This document shows, piece by piece, positions 1 to 7,650 of a stretch of 10,445 nt of DNA; within the stretch, counting starts at the first letter, position 1; the number at the start of each line of letters is the position of its first letter. The stretch comes from Bartonella sp. AU55XJBT (GTDB taxonomy: Bacteria; Pseudomonadota; Alphaproteobacteria; Rhizobiales; Rhizobiaceae): NCBI RefSeq assembly GCF_028618525.1, contig NZ_JAQITC010000022.1, positions 1 through 10,445 of the forward strand. Reading direction: 5' to 3'. A program made the position numbers and the translations under genes. Under the pieces are notes generated by a model that had not been told where the DNA came from, made no database searches, and saw nothing but the letters and a program-made list of their open reading frames with translations.

Positions 1-1
1 A

Positions 2-85
2 GATTCAGAGTTACCGCATAGCATGGATTCTTTGTTGCGTGCTTACGAACCAAATTTCGAGAACCCTATTAAAAAGGTTGCCTAA
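2..85 (+). CDS. 3' end of a small phage gene, paralogue of the gene at 9986-10264 (partial)
   Basis: Only the last 27 codons are in the window; the gene enters from the left edge. The frame beginning at base 2 is open to a TAA at 83-85 and ends in DSLLRAYEPNFENPIKKVA. The minus-strand protein at the other end of the window ends in ESLLKSYEPNLDNPIKKVA, so 14 of 19 residues are identical, and 14 bases (68-81) match exactly in inverted orientation (9990-10003). This match is the main evidence that such a short stretch is coding. Function is unknown. By analogy with the right-hand copy, an antirepressor gene might lie just outside the window, but that cannot be seen. It converges on the HicB-like gene across a shared hairpin. 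Confidence 0.7.
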   Translation, partial: DSELPHSMDSLLRAYEPNFENPIKKVA

Positions 86-100
86 GTGAAAAACATTCCC

Positions 101-125
101 CTTCCCCACTTCAAAGGTGGGGAGG
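101..125. terminator. GC-rich hairpin between convergent genes
   Basis: Bases 101-111 pair with 115-125. The core is CCCCAC (104-109) against GTGGGG (117-122), extended by A-T and G-U pairs, with a three-base loop. It sits between the stop of the left partial gene (85) and the stop of the HicB-like gene (148), which face each other. Read on the minus strand, a run of five T follows about eight bases after the stem, so it suits the HicB side best. On the plus strand no T-run follows. A similar hairpin occupies the equivalent place at 9945-9969. Confidence 0.6.
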
Positions 126-147
126 TGGTTAAACTGTACATTCAACT

Positions 148-360
148 TCATTTGCCATGTGACAAAGATATAGGGACTTGTTCTCCATTATGTTGCATAT
201 CCTCAACAACTTCTGAAACGAGGTCCATAATACCTTTTAAAGCTTTCTCTGCTTGAACATCTAACCATGAAAGGGATGGAAATTCTGCACACAAACCAAC
301 ATATTCCTCATCTTCTGGTGACCAAAAAACACGATAGGTAGTATAATGATTATTGTTCAT
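148..360 (-). CDS. HicB-like antitoxin domain protein, C-terminally truncated
   Basis: This 70-residue protein matches the N-terminal domain of solitary HicB-family antitoxins: YRVFWSPEDEEYVGLCAEFP near the start, then PSLSW and a helix with ALKGIMDLVSEVVEDM. Family members I know carry on for about 35-45 more residues into a ribbon-helix-helix DNA-binding domain. Here a TGA comes right after SHGK, where that domain would begin, so it should not bind DNA unless it pairs with another protein. No HicA toxin is adjacent. It lies 42 bases downstream of the CopG-type antitoxin gene on the same strand and may be co-transcribed with the BrnT pair. The ribosome binding site is weak. It could be a decaying remnant or a retained stand-alone domain. 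Confidence 0.75.
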   Translation of the reverse strand: MNNNHYTTYRVFWSPEDEEYVGLCAEFPSLSWLDVQAEKALKGIMDLVSEVVEDMQHNGEQVPISLSHGK

Positions 361-382
361 GTTTTAACTCTATCTTTTCTAT

Positions 383-400
383 TATCCTCTATAAAGGATA
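383..400. repeat. Small inverted repeat between the CopG-type antitoxin and the HicB-like gene
   Basis: TATCCT (383-388) and AGGATA (395-400) form a perfect 6-bp inverted repeat with a 6-base centre. It lies in the 42-base gap between the antitoxin stop (403) and the HicB-like start (360). No T-run follows on the minus strand, so it is not a standard terminator. It could be an operator for the HicB-like gene, an mRNA hairpin, or chance. Confidence 0.35.
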
Positions 401-402
401 CA

Positions 403-675
403 CTAACCACGATGACTTTTTCGTAAATCTCGTTCAATCAGATGCCTAACATAGCGTGTATAAGGAATAGCTTGTTTTTTCGCTTTTTCCTTTAAAGCTT
501 TCATAAGCGCTTGAGGCAAGCGAATATTGATAGAAGCTTCTTTAGGTAAGAATTCGAAATGAACGGGTTTAAAACCGGTTAAGTCATAATCTGTAAGATC
601 AGCAGTATCAACAAAGTTTTCAGCTTCTTCATCCGTCTTGAAAACAGGTATCTGTTTTAATTTAGAGGTTTTCAT
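403..675 (-). CDS. brnA: CopG-type antitoxin partner of BrnT (BrnA-like)
   Basis: This is the antitoxin of a type II toxin-antitoxin pair: it would neutralise the BrnT RNase and repress the operon. The 90-residue protein has the N-terminal pattern of the CopG-antitoxin family (IPVFKTDEEAENFVDTADL, residues 9-27, then TDYDL). A ribbon-helix-helix follows from about residue 48, with the strand SINIRLP and helices through RHLIERDL. The start at 675 is chosen because AAGGAG precedes it by eight bases and the homology begins there; a longer frame up to 726 would lie inside the toxin gene. The start overlaps the toxin's 3' end by 14 bases, the usual toxin-first order, so translation is probably coupled. 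The symbol rests on its pairing with BrnT; the family is CopG-like rather than strictly the founding BrnA. Confidence 0.88.
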   Translation of the reverse strand: MKTSKLKQIPVFKTDEEAENFVDTADLTDYDLTGFKPVHFEFLPKEASINIRLPQALMKALKEKAKKQAIPYTRYVRHLIERDLRKSHRG

Positions 676-961
676 AAAAATCAATCTCCTTTTGATGCAT
701 ATAACGGGCGCTAATAGGACGCACAAACAGTTCGTTTTTTATCATTCTTAAGGTAAAAACTAAAAAAATATATCTTTCGTTATAACTTCTACCAATAGCT
801 CTGAAACGCTCTTCTTTAACATTTGGGTCGTTCTTTATGACGAGATTTCCAGGTTCGGTGAATAAATACTCAATTTCTTTTTTAGAAACTCCATGTTTAG
901 CACATTTGGGCCAGTTACCTTCATCCCAGTTTATGCCATAAATTTTGATATTTATTGTCAT
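662..961 (-). CDS. brnT: BrnT-family ribonuclease toxin (DUF497)
   Basis: A 99-residue toxin of the BrnT family, small RelE-fold RNases that block translation by cutting RNA. Family signatures are intact: WDEGNWPKCAKHGVS (residues 12-26), an EI..LF helix, ERFRAIGR (51-58), a hydrophobic strand ending in FTLR, and the hallmark RPISARYM (81-88) before KE..FYE. Length is normal and there are no internal stops, so the toxin looks active. It is first in the operon, divergent from the tail genes, with the antitoxin overlapping its 3' end. No Shine-Dalgarno sequence is visible before the ATG at 961, and a possible -10 box ends only six bases upstream, so the mRNA may be leaderless. Being inside a prophage, it could serve in maintenance or phage exclusion; that is inference. 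Confidence 0.93.
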   Translation of the reverse strand: MTINIKIYGINWDEGNWPKCAKHGVSKKEIEYLFTEPGNLVIKNDPNVKEERFRAIGRSYNERYIFLVFTLRMIKNELFVRPISARYMHQKEIDFYENL

Positions 962-965
962 AACG

Positions 966-996
966 AATGTATATCAAAATGTATCCACAAATACAA
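966..996 (-). promoter_or_regulatory. Candidate brnTA promoter with three TGTAT operator boxes
   Basis: On the plus strand, AATGTAT occurs at 966-972 and again at 978-984, twelve bases apart, and TGTAT at 980-984 faces an inverted ATACA at 991-995 across six bases. Regularly spaced short boxes are what a ribbon-helix-helix autorepressor such as the BrnT-linked antitoxin would use. Reading the minus strand, TTGTAT (996-991) and TATACA (973-968) are separated by 17 bases and could be -35 and -10; each fits consensus only in part. If right, transcription would begin at about the A of the toxin ATG. Confidence 0.45.
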
Positions 997-1037
997 TAAA
1001 AATAATTAAATATCAATTTGTTCGAATAGGAGCCTTT

Positions 1038-1580
1038 ATGCATCCACGCGAAACGATAAGAGAAACATTTGTTACGTTGATAAAAGCAGCACAGACAACA
1101 GCTGGTGATAATGTTTTCAATATGCGTGACTTCAACTTATTTATTGAAGCAATGCCGGCCATTAATATCTCAACGCAAAACGAAACCATCGAAGATGGAC
1201 ATGATTTTGGCTTAAGGCGGCGCGTTTTAACAGTGGATGTTGAATGTTATAGCACACAAGAAAACGGAGCGTGCTTCGTTGATCAATTAGCATGGCAAGT
1301 TGAGAAGATTTTCCATGCCAATCCCAATCTTAACAATACCGTTGAGACGTGCCGCTTGCAAAATATTGCTTTTGCCTTTGGCGATAATGGTGCTCTAGCG
1401 CTCCATGGTGCCATTTTAACCTTTGAAGTCACTTACGTGACCAATATTCCCTCCCCTCATGAAGAAAATGCAACCGCAGGAATTGTTAAACCGCTTGTCG
1501 GTTTTAAACCAGAAACCGGTGTGGAAAACGAAGAGAAATACGTAAAAATTGAGGAATCCCATGTTAGAGCGACGCGATAA
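1038..1580 (+). CDS. Putative tail completion / tail terminator-like protein
   Basis: A 180-residue protein, first gene of the tail operon. The opening (MHPRETIRETFVTLIKAA), a central segment with a basic RRRVLTVDVE strand, a LAWQVEKIF helix and a late LTFEVTYVT strand follow the order of alphaproteobacterial phage proteins placed just before gpV, which resemble tail terminator or minor tail proteins. I recognise the pattern but not a named family. The last 30 or so residues are acidic and probably disordered. The ATG at 1038 is chosen for TAGGAG at 1027-1032; the frame is open upstream to 945 but that part lies in the TA promoter region. Its end overlaps the start of the spike gene by 20 bases. 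It probably acts at the tail end during assembly. Confidence 0.6.
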   Translation: MHPRETIRETFVTLIKAAQTTAGDNVFNMRDFNLFIEAMPAINISTQNETIEDGHDFGLRRRVLTVDVECYSTQENGACFVDQLAWQVEKIFHANPNLNNTVETCRLQNIAFAFGDNGALALHGAILTFEVTYVTNIPSPHEENATAGIVKPLVGFKPETGVENEEKYVKIEESHVRATR

Positions 1581-2226
1581 AGAGATTACCGATTTAAAAA
1601 GACGCGTAGCCAATATGGTGGTGGTTGGGAAAATTAGCCATGTCGACCACAAAAATGCACGCTATCGGGTAAAGAGTGGTCATCTGATCAGTGACTGGAT
1701 TCCAGATACACAAACCCGCGCTGGAAAAACCTGTTCTTATGAAGGGCGCGACATTGGAGAACAAGTCGTTGTCGTCTCTTCCTCCGGCGATTTATCACAA
1801 GGGGTGATACTTGGCTCACTCCACACCGATGCAAACCAAGCAGCCGATAAAGGCAATATCCATAAAACACTTTATCCTGATGGCACAATCGTTGAATATG
1901 ATGATAAACAAAATAGCTATACCCTTAATCTCACATCAGGAGGAAAGTTTAATCTCACGATTTCTGATGGTGTGTCGATAAAAGGGGATGGCAAGAAATT
2001 AGAATTGCAAGCACCAGAAGGCATAAAAATTGTTTCAAAAGGTGACTTGAACTTAAACGCAGAAAAAGCCATTGCCCTAAAAGCAGGCGGGGGAATTTCA
2101 CTCCATTGTGATGATGGCATTGCTCTTCATTCTAGTGACTTAAAGCATAACGGCACCAATGTAGGAGCAACTCATGTTCATGGGGGTGTTTCCCCTGGTG
2201 GCGCTATGACAGGAGGTCCCAATTGA
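1561..2226 (+). CDS. Baseplate assembly protein V, central spike (gpV-like)
   Basis: Trimeric membrane-piercing spike at the centre of a contractile-tail baseplate. After a short charged N-terminus, an OB-fold region covers about residues 20-90 (VVGKISHVD, RVKSGHLISDWIP, VVVVSSSGDLSQGVILGSL). Next comes the PDGT.VEYD segment and a repetitive beta-helix stalk (about 110-195) in which LNL, KLELQAP, DLNLNAEKAIALKAGGG and ISLHCDDGIALHSSD recur. The C-terminus has THVHGGVSPGG (H205, H207), the HxH motif that binds a metal ion at the spike tip in P2 gpV relatives, followed by the usual Gly-Pro-rich end. The start is the ATG at 1561 with GAGGA just upstream; a TTG at 1549 is in frame but precedes that site. 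All expected parts are present. Confidence 0.93.
   Translation: MLERRDKEITDLKRRVANMVVVGKISHVDHKNARYRVKSGHLISDWIPDTQTRAGKTCSYEGRDIGEQVVVVSSSGDLSQGVILGSLHTDANQAADKGNIHKTLYPDGTIVEYDDKQNSYTLNLTSGGKFNLTISDGVSIKGDGKKLELQAPEGIKIVSKGDLNLNAEKAIALKAGGGISLHCDDGIALHSSDLKHNGTNVGATHVHGGVSPGGAMTGGPN
2211..2216 (+). promoter_or_regulatory. Strong ribosome binding site fixing a TTG start
   Basis: AGGAGG lies six bases before the TTG at 2223 inside the end of the spike gene. The first in-frame ATG (2235) would be 18 bases away, too far for good pairing. The TTG overlaps the spike stop as TTGA, a typical coupled junction. Confidence 0.7.
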
Positions 2227-2564
2227 ACAGTGGAATGGACCGTATGACAGGAAAGCCGTTATCCGGTATTGATCATTTGCGCCAATCAATTCTTGATATT
2301 TTGTCAACACGCATTGGTTCGCGTGTCATGCGGCGTGATTACGGTTCACGCATTGCGGAACTGATTGATGCTCCAGTGAATAATGCTTTTGCTGTTGCTC
2401 TTTATGCCGCTGTTGCTGAGGCTTTAGACAAGTGGGAGCCCCGTTTTAAGCTCCAAAAGATTGATTGTAAAAGGTGTGATGATGGAAAAGTATTCTTGTC
2501 CTTTGAAGGCATTTATTTGCCATCCGGCAAACCCATTACCATGGAAGGATTATTGATACAATGA
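2223..2564 (+). CDS. Baseplate wedge protein, gp25 / gpW-like
   Basis: A 113-residue baseplate wedge component of the T4 gp25 / P2 gpW lysozyme-like family (structural, not lytic), which anchors the sheath to the baseplate. Seen directly: GMDRMTGKPLSGIDHLRQSI near the N-terminus, then DILSTRIGSRVMRRDYGSRI and AELIDAP, the core family signature, followed by the helix with YAAVAEALDKWEPRF and a final strand region. The start is TTG at 2223, supported by AGGAGG six bases upstream and because the conserved GMDR..GKPLSG opening lies just inside it; ATG 2235 is the alternative. Its stop overlaps the next ATG by four bases (ATGA). Length is normal for the family. Confidence 0.92.
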   Translation: MNSGMDRMTGKPLSGIDHLRQSILDILSTRIGSRVMRRDYGSRIAELIDAPVNNAFAVALYAAVAEALDKWEPRFKLQKIDCKRCDDGKVFLSFEGIYLPSGKPITMEGLLIQ

Positions 2565-3385
2565 AGAACCTTGCCAATCCCGAAATCATCTCAGAACTTT
2601 CTTTTGAAGAAATCCGCGCTGCAAATATTGAATATTTAAAAGAACTCTTGCCCAGCTATACCTTTTTAGAAAGTGACCCTGCATTAAAAATCATTGAGGC
2701 TTTTAGCTATCGAGAACTGCTTTTGAGACAACGCATTAATGAGGCGGCACGTAATAATATTCTTGATTTTGCAAAAGATGAGTCTCTTGATGCTTTGGGC
2801 AATTGGCATGGTGTTCAACGAATGGACGGTGAGAGTGATGAGAGATACCGCGAACGCATAAGACTTCACACCCGCAGTGGCAAAGGCAGTGGAACAGAGC
2901 CTTATTACAAATTTATTGCTTTATCCGCAGATAGCTGCGTAAAAGATGCCATTATTTATCGGAAAGGGAAAAACCCAACCATTCATGTTGCCATTTTTGG
3001 CAACAATGAAGAAGAAACCGCAAGCCAAGACTTGCTAGACAAAGTCTCACAAGCCCTTCACGATAAGAACGTCATCATGACCAATGACACCATCCTTGTG
3101 CATGCGGCTGTTGCAAAAGTTGTGGACTTAAAAGCAGATGTTTGGCTGTTACCAGAAACGGCACTCACGGTTTTAACCCAAATGGAGGCACATTTACGCA
3201 CCGCTTGGAAACAAAAACAAGCCCTTGGGCGTGAATTAAGCCTCTCGTGGTGGATTTCCAAACTCATGATTGCTGGTGTCCAAAAAGTGATCGCCATTAC
3301 ACCAACAAGGGACAGTACGGTTTGTGATGAAGAAGTTTTATCGATTGGAAAAATCACCTTAAACTTTAAAGGGCGGGCACGCTAA
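2561..3385 (+). CDS. Baseplate assembly protein J (gpJ-like)
   Basis: A 274-residue baseplate J-like protein, part of the wedge ring that joins the spike hub to the tail fibres. The N-terminal half has the family pattern: ESDPALKIIEAFSYRELLLR, then NEAARNNILDFAKDESLDAL, the .GESDERYRERIRL segment (about 85-105) and SGKGSGTEPYYKFIALSAD. The middle has a beta strand reading IHVAIFG and an acidic loop, and the C-terminal part (LKADVWLLPE) is the usual periphery domain. It is slightly shorter than P2 gpJ (about 300 residues) and looks complete. It begins with an ATGA overlap on the wedge gene and ends with TAATG into the gpI-like gene, so the three are probably translated in a linked way. Confidence 0.9.
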   Translation: MKNLANPEIISELSFEEIRAANIEYLKELLPSYTFLESDPALKIIEAFSYRELLLRQRINEAARNNILDFAKDESLDALGNWHGVQRMDGESDERYRERIRLHTRSGKGSGTEPYYKFIALSADSCVKDAIIYRKGKNPTIHVAIFGNNEEETASQDLLDKVSQALHDKNVIMTNDTILVHAAVAKVVDLKADVWLLPETALTVLTQMEAHLRTAWKQKQALGRELSLSWWISKLMIAGVQKVIAITPTRDSTVCDEEVLSIGKITLNFKGRAR

Positions 3386-4491
3386 TGGGTGGTACTTTAC
3401 TCCCAACAAATGCAACGGAATTTGAAAGGCGCCTTGCTGATGTTTGCGATTTTCATCAAGATGTTGATGCTTCTGTTTTGGGGATTTCGCGCTCTAAACT
3501 GATCACACGCCCTCCCCGTTTCTTGCCATGGTTGATTGAAGAATATGGGCTTGGAGAACTCACCCCTTATGTTCCAAACCTCTATGATCTTCTTGACCAA
3601 GGACTTGAATGGCAGCGGATACGTGGCTCTGTAGCGGCAATTGATATGGGTCTTCAATGGCTTGGACTCTCAGTACACTTTACACCCGCGTGGACAGAGC
3701 GTGCTTGGTGGAATTCCTTTCAACTTGAATTTGATCACTTGCCTGAACGAGGTGATCTTGAGGCAATTGAAGCCATTGTCGACCTTTCCAAAAGCTTGCG
3801 CTCTGATTTTCGCCGCGGTGTCATTGGTTATGATGTGGGGGCTGTTGAAACAAATATGTCACAGCTTGATAACAGTATGCTGGATTTTGAGAGCGGCATC
3901 CGTCTTACAGCTCTTGGCACACTGTTTTCCTTTGGACGCACGACAGAAATCAACCACGTTCTCACAAAAGAAGAAGGCAAACTCATTGGCAACTGGATTG
4001 ATGATTTCGATGAGGAATTAAGCTGGGACCATATCGATTACCCTTGGGATTTGGCAAATTTTCCATGGTGTTCTGTCAAAAAACACGAACGCGATATATT
4101 GATGGCAGAATGGTTCCAAAACCGTTCCCTTTATCTCGCTTTAAGAGATATCGATAACACTCTAATTGGGTTTCGCCGCTGCTATGCTGTAGCGCCTGTC
4201 GAACCAGCTTTGGAGGGTGTTTATAGCCATTGTGGCAACAAATTTAGTCCTTCGAAAACTGGCACCATGCTGTTTCTTGCAGCGCGCACCGATTTTCGGG
4301 ATGTTGAAGACAAACAAGCCGCCTCTGTTTCCCTTCTCGTTCATGGCACTGTGGCAGAACAGACACCTCCTGGCAAACTTTGGTGTGACGAGGGTGAACT
4401 AAAGGGTGGTGTAGAGATCCTTAAAACACCGATCAACATTTCTTTGCGCGCAGATGTTCGCGAACAATTCAAGATTTTATTGAGGTTTTAA
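3385..4491 (+). CDS. Tail protein I-like (gpI-like), with long C-terminal extension
   Basis: Baseplate/tail protein in the gpI position, following J and preceding the fibre-region genes, as in P2. The N-terminal half fits phage tail protein I: LLPTNATEFERRLADVC at the start, PRFLPWLIEEYGLG (about 43-56), then LDQGLEWQRIRGSVAAIDMGLQWLGL, where a helix is followed by the tryptophan-rich strand. P2 gpI is about 176 residues, whereas this is 368. The second half (from about 165) is an unassigned extension rich in W, D and C, including a FDEELSWDHIDYPWDL segment. It may form an adaptor for the large protein encoded next. The ATG overlaps the preceding stop by one base (TAATG). The stop is followed after one base by the next start. 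Confidence 0.8.
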   Translation: MGGTLLPTNATEFERRLADVCDFHQDVDASVLGISRSKLITRPPRFLPWLIEEYGLGELTPYVPNLYDLLDQGLEWQRIRGSVAAIDMGLQWLGLSVHFTPAWTERAWWNSFQLEFDHLPERGDLEAIEAIVDLSKSLRSDFRRGVIGYDVGAVETNMSQLDNSMLDFESGIRLTALGTLFSFGRTTEINHVLTKEEGKLIGNWIDDFDEELSWDHIDYPWDLANFPWCSVKKHERDILMAEWFQNRSLYLALRDIDNTLIGFRRCYAVAPVEPALEGVYSHCGNKFSPSKTGTMLFLAARTDFRDVEDKQAASVSLLVHGTVAEQTPPGKLWCDEGELKGGVEILKTPINISLRADVREQFKILLRF

Positions 4492-4492
4492 T

Positions 4493-7400
4493 ATGAAGCA
4501 TGAAAGTGGCTTACCCTTTGCAATTGATCGATCCGTTGGCAAAGATGAACAACAAAGCGTTGTATTCTATGGACAGCGCCCTTTTCTTCAAGCAGGAGAA
4601 CTCAATGAAGTTCAAACCATCATAAGGGGGCGCCATGACCGTTTGGGGCGCCTTGTGGCACAAGAAGGAGACCGTGTTGAACGAGCAGATGCCTTTGTCA
4701 ATAAAGATAAGCAAACCGTCACTTTAACAGAGGGCAAGATTTATATCGCCGGCGATATCTTTCCGGTCTCAAATGCCGTCTTAGAGAATGTTTCTATGGT
4801 TGGACGCATAGAAATCGGTGTAAAACTGCAAAAAAGCTGGGTGACATATGAAGATGATCCACAGCTCTTAGGACAAGTGCCAGGGTCTTTAGCAGAAGGA
4901 GAAGGAGGTGCTGCACGCGAGGTGGCAAAACTTGTCTGGGCTCTCAAAGATGATGAACAGCAAGGCACGTTTTTCCCCGTTTACATTTTGCAAGATGGTG
5001 TGCTCATTGATCAAAAATCCCCCTCACTGCTTGAACCAGCCATGCAAGCCATTGCGACGTACGACCGCGCTCATGGGCATTATATCGTGAATGGTTGCCG
5101 TGTCACAGCTTTGGGCCAAGAGGGACAAAAGCAAGTGTTCAGTATCCAAGAGGGAGAAGCCAATATCAATGGTTTCAAACGCAAACGCTTAGCCGCCTTG
5201 CGCCATGAAGAGATGGAAGACTTTTCGACAAGTGAAGTTCCTAGTGAAACCCATATTTTTGCGCCTCAAAGCAAAAAAACAAGCTTTACCTTTAAAACCT
5301 ATTACACCCCCATTGCAGCTGTTCATTCCATTTTATTGACGAAAGAAAAAACCGTTAATGTGACCCGCGGGGCTATTACATCTGGGCGTGATGGTGTTCC
5401 TGACAAAAGTATCACTTCTTTTGTCAAAATTGTCCAAGGAGGCAAGGAATTTAAAGAGGGAAAGGATTTTAAAAAGACCGGAGACACCATTGATTGGGCA
5501 CCTGTGGGGGATGAACCGCTTCCTGGAAGCAGCTATAAAGTGACTTATCGTTATCGGGCAAGTGTGAAGGCTGATAAAGTTACAGCACAAGAAATCACTG
5601 TCTCAGATGGCGCAATGAACGGTGATATTATCGTGAATTACACTTACAAATTGCCCCGCATTGACCGTATTGGTCTCAATACTGGGGGCGATGTTGTCTA
5701 TATCAAAGGGGTTTCGGCAGACCAACCTATGGCGCCAAGCGTTCCTGAAGATGTGCTCTCTCTTGCCACCATTACCAATAACTGGATTGATTTGCCTATT
5801 GTCAAAAATGATGGCACACGTGTTGCGCCTTATGATGAGATGTGGCGCTATTTTCAACGGGTGCTTTCCCTTGACCGCTTGATGCAATTAGAGCGCATTA
5901 AAAGCAATGTGGATTCTAAAGAACCCGTTGCCAAAAAAGGCATGTTTGCAGACCCTTTTCTCGATGACTCTTATCGCGATGAAGGTTTTGAACAAACGGG
6001 TGCTGTGGGAAACGGTATTTTACAGCTTGCTCTTGACCCAACATTTTATACCGCCCCCCTAAACGCCCCTGTCACCCTTGACTGGACCAATGAAGTGATC
6101 ATTGCGCAAGAATTGACAACGGCTTGTGAAAAGATCAATCCTTATCAAAATTTTGCGCCTCTCCCTGGTACAGTCACCCTTACCCCCGCAACAGATTTTT
6201 GGCATGTTGAGCGCACTGATTGGCTCTCTGGTGTGACCAATCAACTCAATATGGGCTGGAATCGCGGGAGCACTATCCGCAACACGGAAGTACGTGATGA
6301 CCTCATCAATGAGACTCGAGAGCAAATCGACTTTTTAAGACAAATAAAGTTGAATTTTAAGATTGAAGGTTTTGGCAGTGATGAAATCTTGGACAGTCTT
6401 ACCTTTGATGGCGTGAATGTCTTGCCAACAAGCCGTCTTGTTGCCAATAGCAAAGGCACCCTTGAAGGGAGTTTCAAGATTCCTCCAAACATTACGGCTG
6501 GGACAAAGAATGTGATTGCACGAGGGAAAGGTGGAACAACAGCAACGGGGCTTTTTACCGGTCAAGGGGTGATTGATGTGAAGGTGATGCGGCGTACCAC
6601 CACGGTGAAAATCTGGACACAAGTCGACCCGCAAGCCCAAGTCTTTACCCCCGATGAAACACGTCAAATAACGGGGATTGATTTCCATCTTTGTAAAATA
6701 GGCAATCAAGCCCATGATCTGGTGATTGATTTGGTCACTACCGAAAACGGTTATCCCACCGCCGATATTCAAGCCCAAACCTCCTATTCCATGAAGGGCG
6801 CCAAAACCGGCTGGGCTGGCGCACGCTACGCTGTTCCTTTGTTAGTGCCCGATGATCGTCTCACCGCCTTTGTGCTTAAAACTGATGATGGGGATCATTC
6901 TGTTTCTCTCGCCAAACTTGGCGATTTTGATAAAGGCAACCAAAGATATGTTTCAAGTCACCCCTATGTGACGGGTCCACGCTTTTCTTCTGTTAATGCG
7001 CAGAGCTGGAGCGCGCACCAAGATGAGGCTTTAGCCTTTCGGGTTCTCGCTGCACGCTATAAACAAACAGAAAAAACGGTGGATTTAGGCACCTTTGATC
7101 TTGTGGACTGCTCTGATTTGCAGGTGCGTGCAGCCATTGAATTGCCTTCAAGCGATTGTTCTGTCATCTTTGAAATTGAAAGAAACAATGGCACGGTTTA
7201 TCAACTGCTTCCCTTTCAATTGCTCAAGCTGACCGAATATATCAGTGAAAAAGTCAAGCTTCGCGCCATTCTCAAAGGGACAGAGAAGCTTTCACCGGTC
7301 TTATTTGCCCCTGTGCAATTGATTGCAGGAAAGATTCATAAAACAGCCACTTATGTCACGCGTGCTTTTGCCTTTGGGGAAAAGGCAAGGCTGACCAGTT

Positions 7401-7636
7401 ATATCAAAACCTTTTTACCGGGCGGTTCTTCATTCACCCTCGAGATGCAACTGGATGATGGTACCTTTGTCCCTTTAAAACTCGATGAGACAGAACAACT
7501 CGCTGAACCGCTTTGGACAGAGCGCAAATTTGTGAGCAGCGACAAAACAGCCAAACAAGCGCGCCTTAAACTCACCCTTACCGGTGGACCTGCTGCACGC
7601 TCCATGGTGCGTGATTTTGGCGCCGGCGTATTGTGA
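4493..7636 (+). CDS. DUF4815-type large tail/baseplate protein
   Basis: A 1047-residue phage structural protein, probably between baseplate and receptor-binding fibre. The N-terminus carries the pattern I associate with DUF4815: RPFLQAGELNEVQTIIRGRH (about 29-48), then VAQEGDRVE and a strand-rich region with LTEGKIYIAGDIFPV. The middle includes AIATYDRAHGHYIVNGCRV and repeated beta-rich segments. Around residues 700-770, TVKIWTQVDPQAQVFTPDE, ITGIDFHLCK and GYPTADI resemble a jelly-roll segment found in other large phage tail proteins. The remainder is beta-rich with no catalytic motif seen. TGAGG at 4481-4485 is the ribosome binding site and the start follows one base after the gpI-like stop. 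No frameshift was seen. Role in host attachment is inferred from position. Confidence 0.78.
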   Translation: MKHESGLPFAIDRSVGKDEQQSVVFYGQRPFLQAGELNEVQTIIRGRHDRLGRLVAQEGDRVERADAFVNKDKQTVTLTEGKIYIAGDIFPVSNAVLENVSMVGRIEIGVKLQKSWVTYEDDPQLLGQVPGSLAEGEGGAAREVAKLVWALKDDEQQGTFFPVYILQDGVLIDQKSPSLLEPAMQAIATYDRAHGHYIVNGCRVTALGQEGQKQVFSIQEGEANINGFKRKRLAALRHEEMEDFSTSEVPSETHIFAPQSKKTSFTFKTYYTPIAAVHSILLTKEKTVNVTRGAITSGRDGVPDKSITSFVKIVQGGKEFKEGKDFKKTGDTIDWAPVGDEPLPGSSYKVTYRYRASVKADKVTAQEITVSDGAMNGDIIVNYTYKLPRIDRIGLNTGGDVVYIKGVSADQPMAPSVPEDVLSLATITNNWIDLPIVKNDGTRVAPYDEMWRYFQRVLSLDRLMQLERIKSNVDSKEPVAKKGMFADPFLDDSYRDEGFEQTGAVGNGILQLALDPTFYTAPLNAPVTLDWTNEVIIAQELTTACEKINPYQNFAPLPGTVTLTPATDFWHVERTDWLSGVTNQLNMGWNRGSTIRNTEVRDDLINETREQIDFLRQIKLNFKIEGFGSDEILDSLTFDGVNVLPTSRLVANSKGTLEGSFKIPPNITAGTKNVIARGKGGTTATGLFTGQGVIDVKVMRRTTTVKIWTQVDPQAQVFTPDETRQITGIDFHLCKIGNQAHDLVIDLVTTENGYPTADIQAQTSYSMKGAKTGWAGARYAVPLLVPDDRLTAFVLKTDDGDHSVSLAKLGDFDKGNQRYVSSHPYVTGPRFSSVNAQSWSAHQDEALAFRVLAARYKQTEKTVDLGTFDLVDCSDLQVRAAIELPSSDCSVIFEIERNNGTVYQLLPFQLLKLTEYISEKVKLRAILKGTEKLSPVLFAPVQLIAGKIHKTATYVTRAFAFGEKARLTSYIKTFLPGGSSFTLEMQLDDGTFVPLKLDETEQLAEPLWTERKFVSSDKTAKQARLKLTLTGGPAARSMVRDFGAGVL

Positions 7637-7650
7637 GGGGAGAACAAAAA

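Noticed and set aside
101..125. Hairpins at 101-125 and 9945-9969 as IS200/IS605 ends
   Set aside because: Such elements have end hairpins, but no TnpA or TnpB-like gene lies between or beside them; their position between convergent stops fits terminators better.
148..360. Complete HicAB toxin-antitoxin locus
   Set aside because: No HicA-like frame is adjacent on either side, and the HicB-like protein lacks its C-terminal domain.
676..726. 17-residue N-terminal extension of the CopG-type antitoxin
   Set aside because: It lies inside the toxin gene; the AAGGAG and the family homology both point to ATG 675.
945..1037. Upstream extension of the first tail gene
   Set aside because: The stretch overlaps the brnT start and promoter region, is low in coding character, and TAGGAG marks ATG 1038.
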